Shown one piece after another: positions 1-12,400 of a DNA stretch of 64,000 nucleotides. Made by a program: the position numbers and the translations under genes. Positions within the stretch are counted from its first letter, which is position 1. Every line of letters begins with the position of its first letter. Under the pieces are notes generated by a model, which made no database searches, was not told the DNA's origin, and worked only from the letters and a program-made list of their open reading frames with translations. Source of the stretch: Takashimella koratensis (lineage: Eukaryota > Basidiomycota > Tremellomycetes > Trichosporonales > Tetragoniomycetaceae); assembly GCA_003116875.1 (NCBI GenBank), contig BCKT01000001.1, positions 2,227,486 through 2,291,485 on the forward strand, in the 5' to 3' direction.

Positions 1-984
1 GGTGAAGCAGAACCAAGTCGAGTACGGGCTCCCACTCAAGATCTTATCCTATGACGAGCTATACGGGTGGACGATGGACCGGATAGTTGAACAAGTTGGG
101 AGGCGTAATAATTGCACCTTTTGCGGCGTATTTCGACGACAAGCACTAGACCGTGGTGCTGCTCAATTAGCAGTCGATCATATTGTGACGGGTCACAACG
201 CGGACGATATCGCGGAGACGGTGCTCATGAATATCATGCGCGGAGACGTTGCGAGGTTAGGTCGATGTACTGCCGTTACGACTCAATCCGAGGATACGAT
301 TAAACGAAGTAAACCATTCAAATACGCATACGAGAAAGAAATCGTCATGTACGCTTATTTCAAGAAACTCACTTATTTCTCAACCGAATGTATCTACTCC
401 CCCGACGCTTATCGAGGTCACGCAAGGGTTTTCTTGAAAGACCTCGAAGCGATCAGGCCTAGCGCGATTATCGATATCATCCATTCTGGCGAATCGTTTG
501 TACTCGAGCAAACCGTACAGCAGAACATCAAAGCGATGCGTAAGTCGGTCCTGCGTGTCTGTGTCGCTTCACTCGCTAATCAATCATGGATGGCTGACGC
601 TTGCAATAGAAACGTGCAAACGATGTGGATACATTTCGTCAAACGATCTCTGCGTGAGTGATTGGACCATGCCTTTTAGTCTGGTCTTGTGGAGGACTCT
701 AGCCGACGTTTACCTTGACATACCCCGCTGATCTTGAACAGAAAGCATGCGCGCTGCTTCAAGGTCTCGAAGCGGGCTTGGATCGTTCAGCACTGGTAAG
801 CCCACCAGCGACCGATTTCCTGCGATGTGCTGACACACCTTCTCCTTATGTTCAGCGGCAAACACAGGAAGGAGGCGTCGCTGTGCCTACGGGGCAACGG
901 TCGATCCCCATGTTTGAGCGCCGGCAGGGCGAATCGGCCGTCGAGGGGATTGAGCGGGCTACAAAGAGTATAGAGATCAGCTGA
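1..984 (+). CDS. NCS6: Cytoplasmic tRNA 2-thiolation protein 1 (CTU1/NCS6), 5' part missing
   Basis: This is the C-terminal part of the PP-loop ATPase that, with CTU2/NCS2, thiolates the wobble uridine (s2U34) of Lys, Glu and Gln tRNAs in the cytosol. The sequence enters the window in frame with [19 protein letters not shown]. It then shows the CTFCG zinc-binding pair, [19 protein letters not shown] and the [18 protein letters not shown] region typical of the family. The N-terminal SGGKDS loop lies upstream of the window. The first exon seems to end near 540 at GTAAGT. A short exon (about 591-654) then encodes [15 protein letters not shown], the C-terminal zinc ribbon. Two further exons encode [15 protein letters not shown] and the tail ending KSIEIS. 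Converges on the IME4 homologue with about 180 nt between stop codons. Identification is firm; the exon edges are inferred from splice signals. Confidence 0.93.
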
Positions 985-1165
985 GGTGTGACCGTGCTCT
1001 GCTTCATTTCCATGGTTGGTCATCTTCAATCCGTTTAGGCACATCTTCTCGCATGGCTATATCTTGCATAAATTGTTGTACACTGTAATACAAAGTGACA
1101 TTTGTAGGGGACGTATCCCCGGATCATGTATCATGTATACAAAAATCATGAGACACATCGAAGTT

Positions 1166-3112
1166 TCATCCGTCTGTCGAATTCAGCTGGACAAGTTTGA
1201 ACGACTGGTTGGGGTACCTCGTCGCAAGCCTTGCTTGTAAGTCGGGCTCGGCTACCGTCGAGTCTCCAACTGCAAAAGTCGTCATCATACGTTAGCCAGT
1301 GTTCAACATAAAGATCATTCTCCACGAGGGAACCGAATAATGTAGATTTTGGACCTAGTTGACTCACGCTGATTACCCAGAGTCAACCATCCTGGTCGTA
1401 TATTGTGTTTCCTCCCAAACAGCTCTACCCGTCCCAAACTCATCAGCACGTTCTTCACATACCGAACCCAACTGCATCGTATCCGAACTCACCAAGCTTA
1501 CGGCCGTGGGGGACGAGCCTCTCAATCACGCCATACGCCTCGTCGGGCTTCCGACTCGTCTCGCGTACTTCAGCCACGACGACATCTGTATCGACTCCTC
1601 GGCGCATACAACGGAGCGTTTCGTGTTCGTCCCATGGAATCGGTGCGTTATGCGGATGATTCGCAGGTACCTTCAGCGCAACGAGTAGGTGTTCACACGT
1701 GTGGCTAGGATAGTTAGCAAACTATATCAGCGGTGTGGCGACTTACTTCAACCAATGACCTGTCCGACCCGTACGGATGAGTCGCTGTAGCTGATTGGTC
1801 TTGACCCATACGAGCTCGTCCACTCTTCGGTAACCCCAGAGAACGAAAAGCTCTCGAGCAAGTTCCATCGCCCTGCCTGTAACCCAAAGCGCGAGTACAC
1901 CCCAGTCAGGCTGAAGCGAAGGGATTGGAAGGCTCCGCATCTCGTCGTCGGTCATCGTTCCATACGGAAGCTACACGGATTTCAGGGTCAGTGCGAGGAA
2001 AAGGAAATGTCGCATGCTAAGAAAGGTTACACGTACCGTCATGTGGATATCCCAGGGCGGATCCGCCATGATCACTTGGAACCTAGAGACAAGTTAGGCA
2101 TCAGCAAGATGAGGTCCGCGTGGATCTGAGAATTCACTACGTACTGGCCAAGGACTGAAAAGTCAAACGATCGTATATCGCAGTTGATCCACTGCGCTCG
2201 TGCTGATGCCTTTGGTCCGTTTGCCGGCGACGCGAGGAGTTTGTCCGCTACGAGCGGGGCGATGGAGAGTGGCCATTCGCCAGGAGGCTGGACGGTCTCC
2301 CTGTTCGGCGCAGCGGCGACCTGGAAGTGTGTGTACCTGGAGATGGAGAGGATTAGCGGTAGTTGATGGGCATAGAGACAGTAGAAGAGATTTGACTCAC
2401 CGGCATTCTTTGGTCCCGGGTCGAGGACCGGATGGATCCCCGAGTGATGGGTTGCTAGCGAACATGGGCTCGCCATAGCACATGTTGAGGTAGCTACACC
2501 CGTCAGCAGGTGGTGGGGCGCTACATTGAGCTTCGCGAAGAATGAAGCTGGGGTACGCACGAGCAGTAGCCTAGCGACGTGTCCGTCCATGGCCGAATGA
2601 TGGGCTCAAAGTGTACCTAGCCGTGAGTCAGCAATTAACCCGCGATGAGAGCTTGAGGTCCAGACCAGCCGATGATTCACTTTCGTACATGATTGCCGTG
2701 CAGTTCGACATGATGCTAGTGTCGTCGATGGACAGACTGGGTTGAACTGCGGTGCATCTGACCGACTCTGATAGACACCATTTCGTTAGCCAAAAGCTCG
2801 ACAATCTCAATTCTTTCGAGACATTCTGCAGCCGGAAGCTTACAGCGAGCCGGCGGAGACGAGACTTTGCCGTTTCTTTGGACAAGAGGGACTTCAAGTC
2901 TGCGACAGGGTCGGCTGAAAATGAACAAAGTATAAGTGGGAAAAGACAAGTGTAGGTCAGCAAGCAGTGGCGAGACGAGTGGAATGGGAAGAGGAGGCTA
3001 GCTCAGAAGGAAGTAGGGTTCGAGCTTACAGTAGGGTGTTGGGTCGGTATGTATCTGGCCCGAGTCAGAAGAGACAGGCTCTACCTGCATTTCCATATCT
3101 GCGAGGTCTTCA
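1166..3112 (-). CDS. IME4: METTL3/IME4-type mRNA N6-adenosine methyltransferase
   Basis: Catalytic subunit of the nuclear m6A writer, which moves a methyl group from S-adenosylmethionine to mRNA adenosines. The MT-A70 domain is complete. FQVIMADPPWDIHM carries the catalytic DPPW (2052-2063). It is followed by TDDEMRSLPIPSLQ, WVTGRAMELARE, VDELVWVKTNQLQR and RTGRTGHWLN, then VVVAEVRETSRKPDE and ELFGRKHNIRPGWLTLGN. Upstream, HFEPIIRPWTDTSLGYC and the following Cys/His residues match the CCCH zinc-finger region of METTL3. Splicing into the last exon gives a tail ending LVQLNSTDG. A 5' exon around 2890-2910 carries DLKSLLSKETAKSR. The start is uncertain: a candidate initiator lies near 3080-3112 before an intron, and the exon chain between about 2620 and 2880 could not be fixed. 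The usual NHGKEH motif reads NHTCEH here. Confidence 0.9.
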
Positions 3113-3343
3113 CCGTCATGCAGCAGTTGCAGGAGATTGGGTAGAGGTTGGACGGGGCAGTGGACAGTGGGCAGTGGACAGAATCAACTTGTGAATTCTT
3201 GATTGCCGACAGCCCAGCCCAGGTACAGTTACAGGAAATTTGATTCCGTCGATGGACCACCTCCACGCGCGTGGGCACAGACTAACACCAACGTCTTCCC
3301 ATCCTCCCATCCTCTCAGCAGCCTCAATACCCCATCCAGCACC

Positions 3344-4534
3344 ATGATCAACTACGTGATGCTTGTCTCGCGGCAAGGTGAGACTCTCCCACCCATCTCC
3401 TCTTCCCTCCTCTTGCTTAATCCCAGCCTGCTCATGCTTCTCGCTTCTCGGTAGATGTGACGATGACTGACTGAACCCCGTCCCCCTACATAGGCAAAGT
3501 CCGGCTCGCGAAGTGGTTCCAGACCTTGCCGACAAAGACCAAGGCCAAGATCGTCAAGGACGTGACCCAGCTCGTCCTCGCTCGGCGGACACGGATGTGT
3601 AACTTTCTTGAGTACAAAGGTGGGTCACGATACCAGCTATCGATCTTGTCGAGTGATCAACAAGATCACCTGCCCGCCTTGATCAATGACGAAGCTGATA
3701 TCCCAATCTCTTGGTTAAAACAGACACCAAGGTCATCTACCGCCGCTACGCTTCGCTCTTCTTCATCACTTCGATCACGCCAGGAGATAACGAACTCGTC
3801 ACGCTTGAAGTCATCCACCGATACGTCGAGGTCCTCGACCGATACTTTGGGAATGTGAGTGTTGTATTGAACCGCGGGATGATCTCCGTCCTTTTCCCTT
3901 TAGATATTGAAGAGATTGAGGTGATGGGAGAGCCTGAGCTAAGATCTAACAGGTGTGCGAGCTTGACCTCATCTTCAACTTCCAAAAGGCCTACGCAGTA
4001 AGTCACGGGATGAATCTAGGAACATCGCTATCATGGTCTTTGCTATTTCCAGGCTGACCTTTGTACAGATCCTGGACGAACTCATCATTGCGGGAGAGAT
4101 GCAAGAGACGTCCAAAAAGGCTGTGTTGAAGATCGTACGTCACCATCACATCTCACAAATAAAGGAACAGGCTTTGAGAGTTTTGAACGACTAAAGCTGA
4201 CACTTCTTGACGCAGGTTGCTCAGTCGGACGCGATCGAAGAGGGTGAGTCCCTCGAGGGTGGTCTTCGGACTGGAGGGTTCTTGTAGATGTGATCTGGAA
4301 GGGAATGTCGTGGACGGGTCGGTGTCCTCCACCACTAGGCCTGAGGGAGAGTGGCTTGGTCTATAAGAGTGGATAGAGGAGGTGATAGATACTATAGACG
4401 AACATTGGGGTGGGAAGATCGGGTGGCCGGGAAAGGAGAGAATGGGGCTGACGGAGCGCTCGACTTATCCCACAGCCGAGGTGTCCGAGGACTCGCTCTC
4501 CCGTCTGGGCAGTCTCAGCGGCCTCACCCGATGA
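3344..4534 (+). CDS. APS1: AP-1 clathrin adaptor complex, sigma subunit
   Basis: Small subunit of the heterotetrameric AP-1 adaptor, which selects cargo for clathrin vesicles at the trans-Golgi network and endosomes. About seven short exons join to [19 protein letters not shown], then [56 protein letters not shown] and [21 protein letters not shown], then [18 protein letters not shown]. This is the whole clathrin-adaptor small-chain domain. The last exon, after an acceptor near 4473, ends [11 protein letters not shown] and stops at 4534. Length is about 165 residues, as expected for sigma-1. GEMQETSK favours sigma-1 over sigma-2. The first intron splits a glycine codon (G|GC). Its promoter region abuts the IME4 start. 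Confidence 0.93.
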
Positions 4535-4954
4535 TCATCATCGTCGCATCCAAGGCTTGCGTCCTGAATGGCAGTTGCGTTTAACGACCGGCATCTCTCG
4601 CGATAGTAGAGATAGCCTTTCTTCATATGTGCCCTTTGGTAAAAAAAACTCTTCTTGCCATGGCATGATATGCTCGTATCTTTTCAAAAGCGGGACGTGA
4701 ATGAGTAATCGAAGAGAATCGGAAACCTGTATGTAACAACGAGATGTAGGCGATGAAGGGTGAAACAACGGGAAGGGTGGGTGGGGTATGGTCTACAGAC
4801 AACAAGGTGAACATGGCACAGGTAAAACGGGAGGACGAGTCGATTAGGAAATATGAGACGATGCTATGGTGGTTCGATATGGTGACTTGAAGCGTTCAGT
4901 TCAATCTATAGGTCAAGGACAGGTCTTCTCTTCTTCAGAATTTGCTCCTCCTTT
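4535..4954. other. Convergent intergenic region, AP-1 sigma / UBE2W
   Basis: These 420 nt lie between two convergent stop codons. Only 3' untranslated sequence is expected. Several short open frames are present but have no splice logic or recognisable protein content. No RNA gene or repeat was seen. Confidence 0.5.
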
Positions 4955-5952
4955 CTAGACGGTCTGGTGACACAAGTCAGTAGGAGTTCACGGAAACAAC
5001 AGCTGAGATGTACAGCAATTCGGAGAAATATCGGGGAGAGGGCTGTGAAGAAAGAAGAGACGCGCACTCACATCGTCGTCGTAGTGCCATCGAGTAAGCT
5101 TGGGGTTGAGCGGAGCGGTCCGGACGTATGAGTCGTTCGTTGTGGGCCTGGACACTTGTGAGCTGCAGAGTTCAAGGTGGCGCAGATATCTGAATCTCAC
5201 CTCTCTTTCTTCTTGCATGAAGCGAGCATCGACTGGATTGTCATGCAGATCCCGATCACTTGGAGCGCTGGCAGGTGGTCAGCTCCACGTGCTGCAGGCG
5301 GAAGGAAGAGTGGACTAACCGGGTGTCCAGTCTTTGTCACCTGAAAGTCATCAGTTGACGATTCAAGCGCGTAATACATAGCTGGTGGGCCGCTGTGAAG
5401 CACGATAGCAGAGCAGCCACGTACCCAGTATCGAGGCGCAAATGTGGCCGTTCGAGTAGACGTGCGGATGAATAGGCGCGCTGTAATCTTTATCCACAAT
5501 GAAGACGACCTGGATGAACATAGCTTCAGCTCATGGTATAGCCCTTCCAGCTTGACTCTACTGACCTGAGGAGCTTCCATGGGGTATCTCGAATCAAATC
5601 TGAGCCTGAGCGCAAACTTCTCCCCCTGTTCATCGATCAGATTGATAGTCCACTCCATAGGTAAGTGACGACAGCTGCACGCTCACCTCGTACAGAGTCT
5701 CGCCCAAGACCTCGACAGTGAATATCCACTCCTCGAACGAATCCGTCTTGATCGCTTCGATACCTGGTGGGCACCCGTTTTTCTGTATCTCGGCCGACTC
5801 CTTCACTACATGAGAGATTACCGATCAGCAAAAGAAAAAAAAAGGAAGGAGGAAGGAGGAGACAGATGAGCAGTTGCTGGGAGAAAGATATGGGGAGGGG
5901 GGTAGAAAAGGGGAGTCTCACTTAGCCGCTTGACGCCGATCGTCGAGGCCAT
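4955..5952 (-). CDS. Ubiquitin-conjugating enzyme E2 W (UBE2W/Ubc16 type)
   Basis: E2 enzyme of the UBE2W group; the animal enzyme puts ubiquitin on the alpha-amino group of protein N-termini. Exons join to MASTIGVKRLMKESAEIQKNG, then CPPGIEAIKTDSFEEWIFTV and LGETLYEGEKFALRLRFDSR, then YPMEAPQVVFIVDKDYSAPI. HPHVYSNGHICASIL carries the active-site cysteine and the HPH tripeptide that UBE2W has in place of HPN. Then come TDWTPG, SALQVIGICMTIQSMLASCK and TNDSYVRTAPLNPKLTRWHY. The last intron (GTGAGT near 5071) joins DDD to a tiny final exon encoding TV and a stop. This reproduces the usual ...HDDT. end and is the reason for the 3' boundary chosen. It shares a divergent 288-nt promoter with CLP1. 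Confidence 0.93.
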
Positions 5953-6240
5953 GGTGGACACGGTCGAAGAGGAGGAGGATGGAGGAGGGAAGGGACAAGG
6001 GTGGGAAGGAGGGAGATGACGGGTGACTCGATCTTCCAGGTGGACCTCTTGGGCGGCGGAAATGAGGAGCCCCGCATAATCTCCTCATTAGAATTCCGCG
6101 ATTACGATTCCAGCTAAGAACTTGAGAAAACCTAATCCTAATCACCCGTTGCAAATTCCCAAACCATCTCTTTCTTCTTCATCTTTTCTCTGCTTGACCA
6201 CCTTGATTTCTCACCTCCCAACTCCCTTGTATAAGCCACA

Positions 6241-8991
6241 ATGGCAGACGAAGATCTCGAGCAGATCATCATCGATCTCGACCAGGGATCAGAATGGAGG
6301 TTTGAGCTCGAGGCAGACGAGGATATTGCAGTTAGGGTGAGTTTGACCGTTCTGTTGATTCGAGACGGCGAGTACCATCATTCTTCCTCGAGACTCTGTT
6401 CGTCTTCTTTGGTCTACCCTCAGTTTACCATGTTTGGAGTCTGCATCAGTAGCGTAAGTCATGGTCTTCTCTACTATCTTTACTTCAGAACTCATGCTAA
6501 CATTATCCCATTGATATCTCAACATCTCTTTGCCTCGTCCTGTTGACCTGTATCTCCGCTGGGTCGTATCTTCTCCATTGTCACCATCTGTAGCCTGTCA
6601 TCAATGTGAACTTGAGCACAGAGATTATCTCAGATTGCTGTTCATCACCTCACCTCAATAGAAAGCACCCTTCCCCTCCTCTCCGCCCTTTCGCCCTACT
6701 CGATGCTGCTTGACGTTCCACTGACCTCGTTGACTGACATATAATCACCTATCTCCCCAAGGTCCACTCGCCAGACCCAGTCTATATCAATTCGGATGAA
6801 CTCCCACCGACCACTTGGTACCCTCTCTTCCGACACACCAAGGCCGCGCTCTACACCCCCTCCGACGCCCGGGTCGAACGTGAGTCTCCCAACACCTTCC
6901 TCACAATTCGACCTGTTCTCGCTCAATCTACAAACCTACTGGTCACTTACACCACCCTTCCACCTCGCTCAGTGTCCTCCCTCCCTTCCTCTCAATACAC
7001 ATCATCGTCAACGACCCAACCGCACCTCATCTCACTACACTTGGCACTTGAACGACTGCGTATTCTCGCGAAACGACACCTCGCGCAAACTGGATCCGAT
7101 GCCCCTCCTTCGGCTCTGGGCGAGGCTTCCGTCACTCGTGGACCAAGAGTGATGGTTCTTGGTCCCCCGAGTTCAGGGAAGACAACGGTGGTGAAGAACC
7201 TTGTCAACATGGCGCTCGGTACAGGGATGGGCTGGTCTGTCGGCGTCGCCGGTCTCGACCCTGCCAGCGTGAGTTGAATCCCCTTCTGTCTCAAGCGCCC
7301 TCTGTTCATCTTTGCTGATGATCACTGACAATGCCCAGCCTTCCAACTTGATTCCAGGCTCATTGTCCCTCTCAACCCCTTCTCATCCTATCCCAACACA
7401 TCACCTCGCTCACCCGCTCGGACCCCCACCAGCCTCGCTCCCTTCCAGCTCGCTCGCCGCCGACGTGCCCACAATCGGGTGGTGGTACGGCGGTCTGGAA
7501 CCGACCACGCGCGGAGCGCCGATCTGGACAAAATTGGTAGCCAGTATGGCGGAGCGATGGCGAGAGCGATGTGAGAAGGACCCATTAGGTGAGTGGCTGG
7601 AGACGGTTAGGTACAAACGGTGACGCTGACACTTTAAACTCGAAGCCCATGCGTCTGGGCTGTTCATCGATACGTCGAGCGCATTCACAAATGCGACCTT
7701 GGGGACCCGGAGAGATGACCCTAAAGCACGATACACTCTGCTCCTCCAGGCGATTGAGGCTTTCGAAGGTACGTCGCAAGTAAAGCATCCTTCCTTGCCC
7801 TTAGGGCCGCATCGAAATTGATAGCTAATCAAAGACTCCAGTCGATACCCTCCTCGTCATTGGCCACGAAAAGCTCTCCATTGAGCTCGACAGACTCCTC
7901 TCTCAAACTCCTACTCGAGTCATCCGTCTCCCCAAATCCACCGGTGTCGTCGACCTCGACGACGCGTTCCAGGAGATCGCGCAGGCATGGCAAGTCCGGT
8001 CCTATTTCTACGGCGAGCCTGTCTTGCCACGATCAATCAGCTCGTTGATCGGGCGCGCAGTTCCTGTGGGGAACCAGTTGTCGCCTTATAGTTTCCAGAT
8101 TGGTTGGGAAACTTTGCATGTCTTGCGAGTGGGCGAAGGTGGGTTTCTCTCTGCCTATTCGTTTCTGAGATCGGGAAACAAGGGCTAACAACAAGCCTGT
8201 TGGCTGTGCAGAGAACGCAGCGCCCTCGTCGGCTTTGCCTCTCGGATCTAGCCGGATTCTCTCACCAACACGACTCACCCGAGTAGACCCATCAGGTCCG
8301 GCCCACATCACTCGACTACTCAACACTGTCCTCGCGATCGTCCGAATCACCGCAGAAGATCGACTCGTACCCGCTACTCCGGTGGTGAAGAAAGAGCCGA
8401 CCGTGGAAGTCAAAGACGAGGTTAAGCCTGAGCCTGAAGCAAATGGAGCTGTACCTGATTCTACGGCGGAGGAGGCGGGTGTCAAGGCAGAACACACAGG
8501 TAGTAGGGAGAACGGGGAGAATGGTGAGAATGGTGAGAACGGAGGTATTGAAGAGGTAGGAGTGGAAGCGAAAGTCAAGCAAGAAGGAGAGGAGGGAGGC
8601 GCGGGTGCAGAATCGGTTGAGGGAGGAGTGAAGGCGGAAGAAGCAGAGGACGAAGGTGCGGAAGATATTGCGGGAGAAGTGGACGAAGATGAGGACGAAG
8701 TTCCGTTCAGAGAAGAGATCGGTACTCGCGAAGTTCTTGGTTTCATTGTCATGTACGTACACACCCACTCTCGCCAAGATCTGTAAGAGCTCGACAGCTG
8801 ACCATTTGAACCTCCACTCTCTCCTCTTTCGTTTACGCCTCACTCACTCTTGGACACATTTGGATACGGGCGTACACAGTACCGCGATCGATACGCTGAG
8901 GAAGAAGTATACGGTCCTCTCACCTAGTCCAGGAAAGTTGCCGTCGACCGTCGCTATCGCCGGCTCGATCGAGTGGGTCGATATCGCTTAA
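6241..8991 (+). CDS. CLP1: mRNA cleavage/polyadenylation factor CLP1 (polynucleotide kinase fold)
   Basis: Clp1 is part of cleavage factor IA for pre-mRNA 3'-end formation; animal Clp1 is also an RNA 5'-kinase. The start MADEDLEQIIIDLDQGSEWR opens the N-terminal beta domain. A Walker A loop, GPPSSGKTT, is at about 7161-7187 and is followed by VKNLVNMALGTGMGW and VAGLDPASPSNLIPGSLSLS. Then come PTIGWWYGG, GLFIDTSSAF, VDTLLVIGHEKL and VIRLPKSTGVVDLD, then YFYGEPVLPRSISSLIG and SFQIGWETLHVLRVGE. The C-terminal domain ends GSIEWVDIA. Unusually, an insertion of about 120 residues, very acidic and Lys/Glu-rich (8380-8745), interrupts the C-terminal domain. It contains a GEN repeat and six PsiKxE motifs. 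Ten or so exons are implied, and the exact edges in 6340-6880 were not all resolved. Confidence 0.94.
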
Positions 8992-9410
8992 TCGGGCTCT
9001 GAGCTGGTGACGTCTGGTCAGTGTCGAAGTCAAACAGCCAGAGCCCATGGGAACGGGAACGGGGTTCTTTGGCGAAGGCAGTCACGGAGAAAGCAGTCAT
9101 ATTTCCATAACGAATCAATCCAACATCATCACCATGCATGAATCCTTTGATATGGGGAGATTGTATAGTGGGAGTAGATCCATGCCGAATGGGGGAAGGG
9201 GAGCACACTGGACACAGAAGGGGATGGTAACGACTAGGATATCCAAGACAATCTGAGATTCTCTCGATCTCTTCCTACTCTTCTTGCTTCTTTCCTCTTT
9301 CTTATTCTTCATCTTCTGGGGCATCCATCCTTCGATAAAACTCCCTATACCACTTTACGCCTCTTCTTGTCCCGCTCCCGCTCGGCACCGTCCAGCGGCT
9401 CAGCCCAGCT
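8992..9410. other. Convergent intergenic region, CLP1 / NAA15
   Basis: These 419 nt lie between the CLP1 stop and the NAA15 stop. They include a pyrimidine-rich patch around 9255-9310. No coding, RNA or repeat feature was recognised; the expected content is the two 3' untranslated regions. Confidence 0.5.
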
Positions 9411-12400
9411 TCACACGTCTGCTTTATCCGCTTTCCCTCCACTCCCATTAACCGTCTCTTTCTCACCCTCCTCGTTCCCCAACTTCCTCGCTGCTTTCTC
9501 TTCGGGGGTCGCGAACGCCCACGCGAGTGGCACACGCGTTCGGCACCTCCCCTTGTAGGCATCCACGACTTCTGGCTTGGCAATCCGCTGCAGCAGCTCC
9601 AGAGCGCCGTTCATTGCCTCCACGCTCGGGGTGACCGAGCTCGACGTGAGCGTGTCGAGGATCGCGAGGACAGCGTCGGGCTCAGATGGCGAGAGAATCG
9701 CGAGAGCTTCAGCGGAACCGAGGATATGAGCCGGGGAAGAAGAGTGCGATTGGAGGAAAGAGTCGGTGAATGATTTCAACTCGGCCGCGGAGGGAACGAG
9801 ACCGGAGAGGCCCTCGTCGATCGCTTTCTTGATCGGCTCTGCAAGCTCCGCAGTGGACGCTGGGGAAAGGTGTGAGCAGGTCGCTAGTGGCGTGGGATAG
9901 GAAAGTGTCAACTCACTGGTTGTTCGAAAATGGACAAGTTGGCGGTGAAGTTGACCGTTCTGGACATCGATGGCCGCGGCGTGACGAAGACACTTGAGCG
10001 CTCGGATATATTGCTCTAAGAAAGCGCCAGTCAGCTCAAGTTTCCAATTTCGAGAGCCGAAAGGAGAACCCGAGCTTACTCTTTCGCACAAACAGCTCGT
10101 ACCCAGTAAGCCAGGTGTCAATCTCCGTTTGTCTGTGTTGCTCCAATGGCAGCCAGATCTTGATCGCGTCATCGATCGGCGTCTCCGTTTTGAGCAATTT
10201 CTGGCCTAACGGGTCTTCGTCTGGCACAGGGGCCTCTTCCTTCTTTCCTTCGCCTGTTGCTGCGGCGGCTGAAAGGGAGCCATGGTCAGTGATTTCTCCT
10301 GTAAAGCCTACCAATATCGGATCGGATCAACGCTCACCTTTCTTGGCCTTCTGCTCTGCCTTTTGTGCCTTCTTCTGCGCCTTCTTCCGCTCAGCTTCTT
10401 CCTCGGCACCTATTCATGTCAGCGAAAATAAAGCTTGCCGAAAGCAAAAACTGTCAATAGCAAAATACTCACTCAGCTTCTCCTCAGTCAAGCTTGGGTC
10501 GTCGGCCACCTTGAGGTAGATGGCAATGGCAGCTATCGCAGCCTTGGCGTATTCAGGGTGTGATCGAATCTGGTCTTCGTATTTCATCAATCTAAAAAAG
10601 ACGGATAGTCAGCTTAGTAAAGGAGTGCGAGGTATCTTGCCCATTCTGGACTCACGCAATGTGGGTGTTGAAAGTCATCCGGCGCATAGCGTAACCGTGG
10701 AAATCGTACTGATCATCATCATAGTCCTGGAAAGTCTGGAAAACGTTTCCGTAGCGTTTCAACGCCATGCCGAGATTCCCTGCGCGTTTGTATGCGTCGG
10801 CCTCTTCTTGCATGAACCACAGACATTGTAAGTCGATCAAGTCCTGTTGCACTCCCAGATCCTTCTGTGCACCAAGTCAGCCCTTTCCCGAGGAGAATTA
10901 TTCGAGGTGACTTGCCTTCGTGAACATAGCCAGCAACTCTTCTGCCTTTTTCACATCACCCGCTCGGAGCCAGTACTTTGCCGCTTTGCCGTTCAAGAAT
11001 CTATCTTGCCCATCGAGCAGTCTCGCGTCTTCCATAGCGTGCGCGGCACCGTCGACATCGCCAGCTCGCTTCAACACCATTGCTCGCGCCATGTACAGCT
11101 CGGGCAGGGTCGGTGTGTGTTCCAGCGCCGTGTCGATGAGTTCCAGAGCACGCGCATAGTCCGGGTTCGGGTGAAGAGGGTAGGCAAGGTGGAGCGCGAG
11201 GAAGTAGTACGCCCATAGCAACGCAGTGGGTGGAGCCACGGTTTCTATTGTTATCAGAGTCATCCTGTGAGGACCTTTGGAGCTACAACCAAACTCACCA
11301 TCGCCGTGCAAACTCGTTTCCCCTTTCAACTTGGACACCAAGTCTTCGACAATTTCTCCAACGGCCGTCATCTTCGCTGCATCCCGGTACAGCCCCTTGA
11401 CATCGACGAACAGGGACGGCACGCCACGCTCCAATCCCGCAACGACGTATTTCTGCGCAAGATCTCGGAATGTGGATCCCGATGCGACGTCCAGTGCTAA
11501 CCGGCGAGGCGCCGAGGATCGGGGGTACGTCTCGGAAAAGCTGGTCAGGGTGGAAAGGACTTTGGACACTGCCTCTGCCTCGAGCGGTTTGGCTAAATTC
11601 GATCAATTTTCTACTCCCCATCAAGACGGTATAGTACTCACAGATATCCAAACCCTTGTTAAAGAGGAAATTGCGGTAGTTTTCGAGGTTGTCGGGATTT
11701 TGCTCTAGCAACGCCCGGTAGACATCCTCTGCAGCTTCTTGTCGCCCAAGTGCGACCAGAATAGCCGCTACCCCGAGGTCAGCCTGACGCGATCTGAAAG
11801 AACACCGAAGCGGTCTACCTACCTTTCAACTTTGTCGTCTCGCCAAAGGAATGCAGCGTCCCACTCTTGACAAACCCTTCCAACCTGCGCTCCGCCTCCT
11901 CATACTTCCCAGCATCCAAGCACATCTTGACCACGTGCAGCGCAATCTGTGTCTTCTCGGGTCCTGTTGCGCCATCGGTCTTGAGAATCTCCTGCAGACT
12001 GTCAAATACGCGCAGCGCCTCGTCGACATCGCCGCACATCTCGTGCGAGACCATGAGTGCGAGCCAGGACTGGCGGATCTGAGGGCGGAGAAGAAGGTAG
12101 TGGTGTCGAGCCTCGAGGGCCTGGCCGTGTTGCCTCATGTGCACAGCGAGCGAGATGGCATCACGCAGCAAAGGAATGTTGTCCTGCGAAACGGTTTTAG
12201 CTACCCGGACGACTTGACAGATTGAGCAGCCCAACGAGCTAGTCGCCTAAATTAACCACGACTCACTGGGTCCTGCTTGCGAGCCATGTTGAACGCCTTG
12301 GACGCCTCTGCCCAGTCCTTTCTCGACTTTGCCAAGATACCTAAAACGTGCCAGGTAATGTGACTCGTCATATCCTTCCGGATAGCCGTACGCGCCATGG

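Noticed and set aside
2862..2879. 18-nt intron (GTAAGC...CTGCAG) in the IME4 5' region
   Set aside because: It is far shorter than the other introns here, keeps the same frame and so solves nothing; the 5' exon chain was left unresolved instead.
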